Positions 8,780 to 15,982 of a stretch of 64,000 bases of DNA are shown here, one piece after another (within the stretch, counting starts at the first letter, position 1; each line of letters begins with the position of its first letter). This DNA comes from Microbispora hainanensis (GTDB lineage Bacteria; Actinomycetota; Actinomycetes; Streptosporangiales; Streptosporangiaceae). A model generated the notes under the pieces. The model was given only the letters and a program-made list of their open reading frames with translations, did no database searches and was not told where the DNA came from. The stretch covers positions 22,326-86,325 of the forward strand of contig NZ_VIRM01000037.1 of the NCBI RefSeq assembly GCF_006874475.1, given 5' to 3'. Made by a program: the position numbers and the translations under genes.

Positions 8780-9229
8780 TCAGGCCGCCCCTCCGCGCTC
8801 CACGATGACGTTGTACGTCCGGCAGACCAGCTCACCCGAGGTGGTCGAGACGTCGCTGCGCAGCGTCAGGAACTCGTTGCGGCCGACGCTGCGGATCTCC
8901 GCGATGGTCGACGTGCACACCAGCTCGTCGCCCGCGTGGATGGGCCGCTCATACTCGAACCTCTGCTCGCCGTGCACGACCATCGCGAAGTTGAGCCCGA
9001 GGCCGGGGTCGCCGAGCGCGTCACCGGTTCCGAGAAGGCTGAACACGATGGGGAACGTGGGCGGCGCGACGACGTCCGGGTGCCCGGCCGCCACCGCGGC
9101 CTGCCGGTCGTGGTAGATCGGGTTGGAGTCGCCGATCGCGGTGGCGAACTCGCTGATCTTCACGCGGCTGACCTCGTAGGGCGCGGACGACTCGTACGTC
9201 CGCCCGACGAAATCGCGGTTCAAAGGCAT
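8780..9229 (-). CDS. MaoC/HadA-type dehydratase subunit
   Basis: A 149-residue protein of the N-terminal MaoC half type, beginning MPLNRDFVGRTYE. It carries a dehydratase-like loop (GDSNPIYHD) and the PPTFPIVF segment typical of the HadA/HadC side. It pairs with the adjacent HadB-like gene two bases downstream. AAGGAG lies 10 bases before the ATG. The placement after rpmG with a terminator between matches the actinobacterial tRNA-rpmG-hadA-hadB block. Confidence 0.87.
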   Translation of the reverse strand: MPLNRDFVGRTYESSAPYEVSRVKISEFATAIGDSNPIYHDRQAAVAAGHPDVVAPPTFPIVFSLLGTGDALGDPGLGLNFAMVVHGEQRFEYERPIHAGDELVCTSTIAEIRSVGRNEFLTLRSDVSTTSGELVCRTYNVIVERGGAA

Positions 9230-9320
9230 CGGGCCGGGCTCCTTCGGATCGGCTGGGTAGGCCGTACCGTAACAGACCTACGCCGGCGGGCACCGGCCCG
9301 CACCGCCCCGGACACGACAA

Positions 9321-9348
9321 ACCGGCGCCCCAGTCAGGGAACGCCGGT
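9321..9348 (-). terminator. Probable terminator of rpmG
   Basis: On the minus strand, ACCGGCG (9348-9342) pairs with CGCCGGT (9327-9321) around a 14-base loop and is followed by TTTG. It separates rpmG from the MaoC pair. Confidence 0.45.
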
Positions 9349-9378
9349 GTCGGAAGTGCGTGCGGTCCGTGCCGTGAC

Positions 9379-9543
9379 CTAGCGGGTCTCGCGGTGCGCC
9401 CGGTGCGTCTTGCAGTTGGGGCAGTACTTCTTCAGCTCAAGCCGATCCGGGTCGTTGCGCCGGTTCTTCCGCGTGATGTAGTTGCGGTGCTTGCACTCCT
9501 GGCAGGCCAGCGTGATCTTCGGCCTAACGTCTGCGGCAGCCAC
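9379..9543 (-). CDS. rpmG: 50S ribosomal protein L33
   Basis: A 54-residue ribosomal protein starting at GTG ([20 protein letters not shown]). It has the two CxxC pairs (CQEC near residue 14 and CPNC near 41) that bind zinc, so this is the C+ (zinc-containing) form of L33. GAAAGG lies about nine bases upstream. Tandem tRNA-Met and tRNA-Thr genes precede it on the same strand, the standard actinobacterial order. A zinc-free paralogue, common in these bacteria under Zur control, is not seen in this window. Confidence 0.95.
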   Translation of the reverse strand: MAAADVRPKITLACQECKHRNYITRKNRRNDPDRLELKKYCPNCKTHRAHRETR

Positions 9544-9623
9544 GTGGGAGTGCCTTTCTGCGTTCGGGACTACTGGACAACCCGCACCGGGGCCCCCTTG
9601 TTCAGGGTGGCCCGGCAGGGTAG

Positions 9624-9697
9624 TAGCGGAGGCCGGACTTGAACCGGCGACACAGCGATTATGAGCCGCTTGCTCTGCCTGACTGAGCTACTCCGCC
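9624..9697 (-). tRNA. tRNA-Met (CAT), elongator
   Basis: A complete cloverleaf on the minus strand: acceptor GGCGGAG/CTCCGCT, D-arm TAGCTCAGTCAGG, anticodon loop CTCATAA (CAT) and T-arm CCGGTTCAAGTCCGG. No CCA is encoded. The G1-U72 wobble pair and lack of three G:C pairs in the anticodon stem argue for elongator rather than initiator. Confidence 0.93.
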
Positions 9698-9875
9698 TCG
9701 GCCGGAAACGAATCCGGCCACGCAAGGATACCCGACCTGTACGGCTATTCGCGCATCGGGATCAGCCATGATCGAGATCGGTGCTTCGGCGAGGATGAGG
9801 CATCCCCACCAAGCCGAAAGCCCCACCCTGCAGCGCTCAGTCAGAAACGCTGCTTGGATAGGACTTTCTGGCTAG

Positions 9876-9948
9876 AGCCCCCAAACGGAATCGAACCGTT
9901 GACCTTCTCCTTACCATGGAGACGCTCTGCCGACTGAGCTATAGGGGC
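9876..9948 (-). tRNA. tRNA-Thr (GGT)
   Basis: A complete cloverleaf on the minus strand: acceptor GCCCCTA/TGGGGGC, anticodon stem-loop TCTCC-ATGGTAA-GGAGA (GGT), T-arm AACGG-TTCGATT-CCGTT, discriminator U. It lies upstream of tRNA-Met and rpmG. Confidence 0.93.
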
Positions 9949-10031
9949 GGGCCCGCCTGCCGCTCTCGCGGTGCGGACAGGTGTAACCATACACGGCCAC
10001 GGCGGTGTACGCGAACTCGAATCGCCCCTCC

Positions 10032-10091
10032 GCGCAGGGCTCGGCACAGGGCTCGGCACAGGGCTCGGCACAGGGCTCGACACAAGGCTCA
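10032..10091. repeat. 12-bp tandem repeat, five units
   Basis: Five head-to-tail copies of gcacagggctcg; the first and last units are slightly diverged. The array ends exactly over the stop codon of the lipoprotein gene, so slippage here would sit in its 3' end. Confidence 0.9.
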
Positions 10092-10544
10092 GGGCGTCGG
10101 CAGCACCCCGGACAGGTCGGCCTCGGGACGCTGCCGGACGGGCACCTCGGCCGTCACGGCGTAGCGGCTGAAGTAGCCCTTGCCCTTGACCGGGATCACG
10201 CTGCTCAGCGTCACCGTGGCGGCGTAGGGCGCGTCCGCGCACTCGGGCAGGCACCAGGTGCCGCTGATCTTTCCGGCGCCGGTCGCCCGGGTCGGCCCCC
10301 AGGTCCGCCAGGTGACGCCGCTCATCGTGCTGAACTCCGAGAGCACGAGGTTCGCCGGCCGCTGCTCCGCCCTGCCCCGCTCGGAGTTCTGGAGGTTGAG
10401 CACGTACACCGGCGTCTCGGCGACGGACCCCGTGGGCGCCGACCCGCAGCCGGCGGCGCAGAGCGCGATGGCGGTGAAAGACAGGGCGACGGAAGACAGG
10501 GCGACGGAAGACAGGCACACAGGCAGACAGGCAGGCAGGCGCAT
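10089..10544 (-). CDS. Putative lipoprotein
   Basis: A 151-residue exported protein with a type II signal peptide: hydrophobic stretch VALSFTAIALCAAGC with lipobox LCAAGC, so the mature lipid-linked Cys is near residue 33. The mature part (about 118 residues) is Thr/Ser/Val-rich with two Cys (WCLPEC) and is predicted to be beta-rich; no family is recognised. GAGGGG lies five bases before the ATG. The N-terminal coding DNA contains 15-bp and 4-bp tandem repeats (gacggaagacagggc; cagg), so the signal peptide seems to have grown by slippage. Confidence 0.7.
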   Translation of the reverse strand: MRLPACLPVCLSSVALSSVALSFTAIALCAAGCGSAPTGSVAETPVYVLNLQNSERGRAEQRPANLVLSEFSTMSGVTWRTWGPTRATGAGKISGTWCLPECADAPYAATVTLSSVIPVKGKGYFSRYAVTAEVPVRQRPEADLSGVLPTP

Positions 10545-10615
10545 CGATTCCCCCTCGGCACTCTGATTGCCCAGAGGCCACCGCTGTTACGCCTGCGACG
10601 GCCTACGTGACCTGG

Positions 10616-10825
10616 CTACTTGACGGCCGTACGGGTGTCGCGGGCCCTGACGGGCAGCGGGATCACTTCGCAAAGGTCGGCGAGATCGACATATCGGGCG
10701 ACCTCCTCGACCGAGAGACAGTCGGCGATCACCCGGCCGTAACGCCGCACCCGCAGCACCTGCCGGTCGCGGCGGTACGCGGGGACGATCTCATAACCGT
10801 CCGGTCCCACCCATCGGCTGTCCAT
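10616..10825 (-). CDS. Small conserved hypothetical protein
   Basis: A 69-residue protein beginning MDSRWVGPDGYE. It resembles a short family found in many actinomycetes, with alternating basic and hydrophobic residues (RRDRQVLRVRRYGRVIADC) followed by a helix (SVEEVARYVDLADL). A mixed alpha/beta fold is likely; there is no signal peptide. The ATG at 10825 is chosen over an upstream start at 10870 because family members begin near it. Divergent to the hemerythrin gene; function unknown. Confidence 0.6.
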   Translation of the reverse strand: MDSRWVGPDGYEIVPAYRRDRQVLRVRRYGRVIADCLSVEEVARYVDLADLCEVIPLPVRARDTRTAVK

Positions 10826-10931
10826 AGGGGAACAAGCTATCGGATTTTTCCCACGTCTATCTCCCGTCACAGGGGAATCGGTTTAAGCAGGGTCCCAATC
10901 GGCTCCAAGTGGGGAGCCGCACGATGAGCCC

Positions 10932-11552
10932 ATGTCTGACACTCCCAACCTGCTGGGCTTCCGCATCGCGCACCGGGCGATGCGCACCGACTCCCGGCGC
11001 CTCGCCGACGTCACCGCCGAGATCGCCGCCGGCCGGCAGCCGTGCGGCCCGGAACGCGCCGCCGCCATCCGCGAGTACGCGACCAAGCTGTGCCGCGGCA
11101 TCCACCACCACCACAAGGCCGAGGACGACCACCTGTGGCCGCTGCTCGTCCGCTCGGCAGGCGCCGAGATCGACCTGAGCGAGCTGAGCGAGGACCACTC
11201 CGAGCTCGACCCGCTGCTGGAGGAGATCCAGGCCGTCGCGGGCGATCCGGCCGAGCTGGCCAAGCCGCTGCGCCGGCTGGCCGACCTGCTCGACGAGCAC
11301 ATCCAGGAGGAGGAGCGCACGATCTTCCCGATCATCATGCGGCACGTCTCCGGCGAGGACTGGGAGGAGATGGAGCAGCACGTCCGCAAAGGCGGCGACG
11401 TCCGCTTCGAGCTGCCCAGGATCGAGCAGCACGCGCTGCCGGAGGAGCTGGCGGAACTGCGCAGGCTGGCCGGGCCCGTCCTGGTGGTCATGCTGGCGCT
11501 GATGCGCCGCGGCCACCGTCGTCGCGAGCGGCTCGTCTTCGGCTCCGCGTGA
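10932..11552 (+). CDS. Hemerythrin HHE cation-binding domain protein
   Basis: A 206-residue cytoplasmic four-helix protein with the di-iron ligand pattern of the hemerythrin family: His cluster IHHHHKAEDDHLWP (about 57-70), EDHSELD (about 87-93) and DEHIQEEE (about 117-124). Such proteins bind a non-heme di-iron centre and sense or store oxygen or nitric oxide, or repair iron clusters. A C-terminal helix LVVMLALMRRGHRRR is basic and hydrophobic. The 3' end overlaps the end of the opposing BTAD regulator gene by 65 bases. Confidence 0.88.
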   Translation: MSDTPNLLGFRIAHRAMRTDSRRLADVTAEIAAGRQPCGPERAAAIREYATKLCRGIHHHHKAEDDHLWPLLVRSAGAEIDLSELSEDHSELDPLLEEIQAVAGDPAELAKPLRRLADLLDEHIQEEERTIFPIIMRHVSGEDWEEMEQHVRKGGDVRFELPRIEQHALPEELAELRRLAGPVLVVMLALMRRGHRRRERLVFGSA

Positions 11553-14500
11553 GCGCTGCGTCGTCGAGCCCACGGCGGGCGGCCTCCTCCCAGTGCGGGG
11601 AGCCGGCCTGCCGGGCGACCTCGGCGGCCCGCAGATAGTGGGCCTCGGCGTCGCCGGGCCGGCCGAGGAACGCCGCCAGGTCGCCGAGCGTGTGCGCGAC
11701 CGGCCCGAGCGTGACCGAGCCCGAGTGCAGCCCCGCCAGCTCGCCGTCGGACGGCAGCAGCAGGCGATAGCACTCCTCGGCCTCCGCCCGGTGATCGAGC
11801 GCGATCGCGTTGTCCGCACGCAGAGACAGGAACACGAGCCAGTAGTAATCCCGGCGGGGGACCCGTGCGGAGGCCCACACCACGCGGGCCTCCTCCAGCC
11901 GGCCGGCCCCGACGAGCGCCCGCGTGTACAGCTCGCCGACGTCCTGCGGCAGGCGCTCCCACAGGGCGGCGAGCTCCTCCACCGACTCGTGGACCCGCCC
12001 CGCCGCCAGCGTGACCACGAAACGGCCGACCGTCCCCACCATCGCGCCGTTGGCGTCACCGGTGCTCGCCAGCCGCTCGCCGAGCTGCGTGTAGACGCTC
12101 TCTGCCCGCTCGAACTCGCCCCTGACCAGCAGGTGCACGGCGTCGAGGAACGCGAGGATGCCGAGGGCCAGGCCGAGCTGGCCGCTCGTCGACAGCTCCA
12201 TCGCCTTGTCGGCGTGCCGGCGGGCCGTGGCCCAGTCGTTGCGGCCCAGCGCGGCCATGAGCAGCGAGAAGTGACCGAGCGTCTGGTAGCCGAGAAGCCC
12301 GGCGGCGGCGGAGGCGGCCAGCAGCTCGTGCCCGAGCCGCTCCAGGTCGTCCCGCCTGTCCGGGGTCAGGCAGACCCAGTAGCGGGCGTTGAGCGCCATG
12401 CACCGCAGGCGGGGGTCGCCGAGGGCGTCCGCGATCGCCAGCGCCTCCGCACTGGCGGCCTCGATGCGCTCCGCGTCGTGTCCTTCGAGCGCGTGGCACA
12501 GGGCGACGAGCATGCGGCAGCGCAGCTCCCCCGCCTCCGCGGGCAGCGCCTCCTCGATCGCCCCGACGAGGTCGGCGTCGAGCACGCGGTCGGGCTGGAT
12601 GGTCCAGATGACCGGCGCGTCGAGCGAGGACACCGCCCGCGCGACCGCGCCGCGATCCCCCGTCTGGCGGGCCACCGCCAGCGCCTTCGTCCGGTTGCGC
12701 ACCGCCGTGATCACGTCGCCCGCGTGCGACTGCGCGGACACCAGGCGGCACAGGAGGTCGAGGCGGACGTCCCTGGGAGAAGACGCCCGCGCGTCACCGG
12801 CCCCTGCGCTCACCAGGTCGAGCGCGCCCAGCGCGCCCTTCAGCAGGGCCGCCGCCTCCTTGTGGGCGTAGAGGGCGGTCGCCTGCCCGGCGGCCCGCGC
12901 CGCGTACTCGGCCGCCGTGAGGGCGGTCGCGGTCGTCGCGGCGGCGAGCGCGTGGTGCCCGAGCGCCCCCACGTCGCCGGGACGCACTCGTTCGAGCGCC
13001 GCCAAGACCTTGCCGTGCATCCGCGTACGGCGCAGCCGCGGGATGTCCTCGTACAGCGTCTCGCGCACGAGCACATGCGCGAACCGGACGCGGCCGGGGC
13101 GCGGCTCCTCCAGCAGGCCGGACAGCACGCCCGCCTCAAGGCCGTCGAGCACGGTCTCCTCGTCGGCCCCCGGCATGGCGATCAGCACGTCCGCGTCGGC
13201 CTCCCGGCCGAGGACGGCGGCGTTGCGCAGCGTCGTCCGGGCCGTCGCGGGCAACCGGGCGAGACGCCGCCGGATGAGGTCGCGCACGCCGGGCGGCAGC
13301 GCGTGGGCCGCCGACGGGCCGTCCACCGCGAGCAGCCGGGCCGTCTCCGTCACGAACAGCGGGTTGCCGCCGGTGCGCTCGGTGACCGTGCGCACCGTGA
13401 CCTCGTCGACCCCCGTGCCGGAACGCTCCGCGAGGAGCCGGGCCACCTCGCGTTCGCTCAGGCCGCCGAGGGTGATGTTCTCCACGGCCTGCACGGCGAG
13501 CGCCGCCCCGGTGGCCGTGAGGTCGTCGCCCGCCTCGGCCGGCCGGTGCGTGAGCAGGACGAGGACCGGCGTCCGCGTCAGGCGGCCGGCCAGGTGGCGC
13601 AGGAGCTGGAGCGTCTCCTCGTCGGCCCGGTGCACGTCCTCCAGGACGATCAGCAGCGGTCCCGGCACGCCCTCCAGATAGTCTCCGGCCGCCCGCGCCA
13701 GCCAGAACTGCCCCACGGGCGCGGCGTCGTCGGTCAGCAGGGGCGCCAGCCTGGCGGCGGTCCCGGGCTCGGGCGGGCAGGCCGCGGACAGCTCCCGCAG
13801 CACCTCGCTCCACGCCCACGCGGGCGGCACGCCGCCGGTCGTCTCGGGGCAGCGGCCGACCACGGTCTGCCAGCCGTCCGCCGACAGGCGCCGCACGAGC
13901 GCGTCGGCCAGCGTGCTCTTGCCCGAGCCCGCCTCACCGCCGAGCCAGGCGATGCGGAAACCGGCCCTGGCACGCTCCGCCGCGGCGGTCAGCCGGGACA
14001 GCTCGGCCGTACGGCCCACCATGCGGACGGGCTCGGGGTCCCCGGCGGGCGCCGGGGCGGGCACCGGGGCGGGCACGGGGTGCTGCGCCGACGACGGGAC
14101 GGGCATCGCGCGTACGGGGGTCGCGTCGAGCGACTCTGCCTGCGCGAGGATGTCCGCCTCCAGCGCGCGCAGGGCGGGCCCGGGATCGACGCCGAGCTGG
14201 TCGGCGAGCTGGTCGCGAGTCCTGCGCAGGACCGCCAGCGCCTCCCCCTGCCGCCCGGCCCGGTAGTAGGCGAGCGCGAGCAGCCGCACGGCGTTCTCGC
14301 GCAGGGGGTGGGCGGTGAGGTGGCGCTCCAGCTCGGGAACGACCTCGCCGTGGCGGCCGAGCGCGAGACCGGCCTCGGCGCGATACTCCACCGCGACCGC
14401 CCGCAGCTCGTCCAGGTGGACCACCTCGGGGACGGCCCACTCCTCCTCGCCGAACTCCGCGTACGCCTGGCCGGTCCACAGGGCCAGCGCCTCGTCCACG

Positions 14501-14889
14501 ACCTCCCGCGCCCGCGCGTGCCGTCCCTCGGTGAGCAGGCCGGCGGCGGACTCGACCAGCCGGGGAAAGCGCCAAGCGTCCACGTCGCCGGGCTCCAGCG
14601 CCAGCCGATAACCGGAGGGAGTGGTGACCAGCACGCGGGCGGCGGCGCGGGGGGCGCGGCCAGGCTCGAGCGCCCGCCTGAGGTTGGAGACGTAGACCTG
14701 GAGCGCGCCCAGCGCACGCGGCGGCGGCTGGCCCCTCCACAGGTCGTCGACGAACCGGTCGGTCGACACCACGTGTCCGCGGGCGCAGACCAGCCGGGCC
14801 AGCACGGCACGCTGGAGCGACGTCCCGAGGTCCGCCGGACGCCCGTCGACCTCTGCCGTGATTCGCCCCAGAACGCGCAGTCTCACCAT
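11488..14889 (-). CDS. AfsR/SARP-type regulator with BTAD and ATPase domains
   Basis: A large (about 1133-residue) regulator: OmpR-like DNA-binding domain at 1-90 (VRLRVLGRITAEVDGRPADL, VSTDRFVDDLWRG), BTAD helical domain at about 95-245, an AAA/NB-ARC-like ATPase with Walker A GGEAGSGKS near 320 and Walker B LLIVLEDVHRAD near 411, and a TPR-like C-terminus. It should act as an ATP-controlled transcription activator. The ATG at 14889 places the DNA-binding domain right at the N-terminus; an ATG at 14904 is also possible. Neither has a clear Shine-Dalgarno box, so translation may be coupled to the NlpC/P60 gene that stops at 14910. Confidence 0.88.
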   Translation of the reverse strand: MVRLRVLGRITAEVDGRPADLGTSLQRAVLARLVCARGHVVSTDRFVDDLWRGQPPPRALGALQVYVSNLRRALEPGRAPRAAARVLVTTPSGYRLALEPGDVDAWRFPRLVESAAGLLTEGRHARAREVVDEALALWTGQAYAEFGEEEWAVPEVVHLDELRAVAVEYRAEAGLALGRHGEVVPELERHLTAHPLRENAVRLLALAYYRAGRQGEALAVLRRTRDQLADQLGVDPGPALRALEADILAQAESLDATPVRAMPVPSSAQHPVPAPVPAPAPAGDPEPVRMVGRTAELSRLTAAAERARAGFRIAWLGGEAGSGKSTLADALVRRLSADGWQTVVGRCPETTGGVPPAWAWSEVLRELSAACPPEPGTAARLAPLLTDDAAPVGQFWLARAAGDYLEGVPGPLLIVLEDVHRADEETLQLLRHLAGRLTRTPVLVLLTHRPAEAGDDLTATGAALAVQAVENITLGGLSEREVARLLAERSGTGVDEVTVRTVTERTGGNPLFVTETARLLAVDGPSAAHALPPGVRDLIRRRLARLPATARTTLRNAAVLGREADADVLIAMPGADEETVLDGLEAGVLSGLLEEPRPGRVRFAHVLVRETLYEDIPRLRRTRMHGKVLAALERVRPGDVGALGHHALAAATTATALTAAEYAARAAGQATALYAHKEAAALLKGALGALDLVSAGAGDARASSPRDVRLDLLCRLVSAQSHAGDVITAVRNRTKALAVARQTGDRGAVARAVSSLDAPVIWTIQPDRVLDADLVGAIEEALPAEAGELRCRMLVALCHALEGHDAERIEAASAEALAIADALGDPRLRCMALNARYWVCLTPDRRDDLERLGHELLAASAAAGLLGYQTLGHFSLLMAALGRNDWATARRHADKAMELSTSGQLGLALGILAFLDAVHLLVRGEFERAESVYTQLGERLASTGDANGAMVGTVGRFVVTLAAGRVHESVEELAALWERLPQDVGELYTRALVGAGRLEEARVVWASARVPRRDYYWLVFLSLRADNAIALDHRAEAEECYRLLLPSDGELAGLHSGSVTLGPVAHTLGDLAAFLGRPGDAEAHYLRAAEVARQAGSPHWEEAARRGLDDAALTRSRRRAARDDGGRGASAPA

Positions 14890-14909
14890 TACGGGGGCAA
14901 GCATAGGGA

Positions 14910-15437
14910 TCAGCGTCGGTAGTGGTAATAACCGAGCAGGTCGTCCAGCGCGGACACGTCGTCCATGCGGATGCGCGTCCCGGTGGCGAACGCGTTGATC
15001 ATCTTTCCGCCGCCGACGTACACCCCGACATGGTGGGTCCTGCCGGGCCTGCCGTAGAAGACCAGGTCGCCGGGTTGCGGCACGGCGACCCTGCGCAGCC
15101 GGGCGATGTGGGCGTCGGTGTTGCCGGGGCCGAGCACGTCGTCGCCGAACGCCTGGTCGTACACCCAGCGGGTGAACCCGGAGCAGTCGAAGCCGCGCGT
15201 CCGGGTGGCCGGGCAGGGCTTGACCGAGCCGCTGTATCCCCGGCAGGTCCCCTTCGAGGGCCCCGGCCGGGTCGCGTGTCCCCCGCCCCACGAGTACGGC
15301 AGCGTGCCCTGGGCCGCGTACGCGACGGCGACGGCCCTGGTCAGCTCCGCGTTGAGCGGCGCGGATCCCGCGGCGGCCAGTGCGACGATTCCCCCGATCA
15401 GGACCAGCCGGCGCCGCAACGTGCGCTCAACCCCCAT
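14910..15437 (-). CDS. Secreted NlpC/P60 family peptidoglycan hydrolase
   Basis: A 175-residue exported protein with an N-terminal signal segment (RRRLVLIGGIVALAAAGSAP) and one NlpC/P60 domain. The catalytic Cys is in FDCSGFTRW (about residue 84), and the His is in THHVGVYVGGG (about 134). It should cut gamma-D-Glu-diaminopimelate or similar peptide bonds in cell-wall stems. There is no coiled coil or anchor, so the mature enzyme is probably free outside the membrane. It is the first gene of a pair with the BTAD regulator, which starts just behind its stop. Confidence 0.9.
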   Translation of the reverse strand: MGVERTLRRRLVLIGGIVALAAAGSAPLNAELTRAVAVAYAAQGTLPYSWGGGHATRPGPSKGTCRGYSGSVKPCPATRTRGFDCSGFTRWVYDQAFGDDVLGPGNTDAHIARLRRVAVPQPGDLVFYGRPGRTHHVGVYVGGGKMINAFATGTRIRMDDVSALDDLLGYYHYRR

Positions 15438-15646
15438 AAATCGTGACGATAGCCACTCGATTCGGTCGGTGCCACGGAAGCTTTACTTGAGCCGATCGAC
15501 GCAACGGAGGTGCGTTGTTACCCTGAGTACGGCTCAGCTCGTACGGTCATCGGCGCGTCGGTCGAAGCGCTTCGTCGGTCGCCCCGGACCTCCCCGTCCC
15601 GCTCACCCGGTGGTCCCCGGCGCCAAGAAGAGCGAAGGGAACCACC

Positions 15647-15982
15647 GTGGAGACGTGGACGGCACAACCCCCTTCTCCCACTCGCTGGTGGGTGCTCGGG
15701 CTGCGCGGAGAGCTGGATCTCCACGCGGTGCGGCACCTGCGCGAGCCGCTGCTCACCCAGATCGAGGCCCACGGCCCGTGGCTGGCCGTCGACCTCAGCG
15801 AGGTGCGGTTCATCGACACCACGGGCGTGGGGCTGCTCGTGCGCCTGGTGCACAACCTGCGTGACCGGGACGGCGATCTCGCCCTCATCGCGCCGGCCGG
15901 CCAGGTGCTGCGGATCCTCCGCTGGACGAACCTGACCCGGCTGTTCCGCGTCCTGGACACGGCCGACGCTCTGGTGGACTAG
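15647..15982 (+). CDS. STAS-domain anti-sigma factor antagonist
   Basis: A 111-residue single STAS domain like SpoIIAA/RsbV. The phosphorylatable site is in FIDTTGVGLL (about residues 57-66); the usual Ser is a Thr here, which is frequent in actinobacteria. It would bind an anti-sigma kinase and free a sigma factor, but no anti-sigma or sigma gene is adjacent, so its partner is elsewhere. GTG at 15647 has AAGGGA eight bases upstream. Its stop overlaps the stop of the opposing penicillin-binding protein gene by four bases. Confidence 0.85.
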   Translation: METWTAQPPSPTRWWVLGLRGELDLHAVRHLREPLLTQIEAHGPWLAVDLSEVRFIDTTGVGLLVRLVHNLRDRDGDLALIAPAGQVLRILRWTNLTRLFRVLDTADALVD

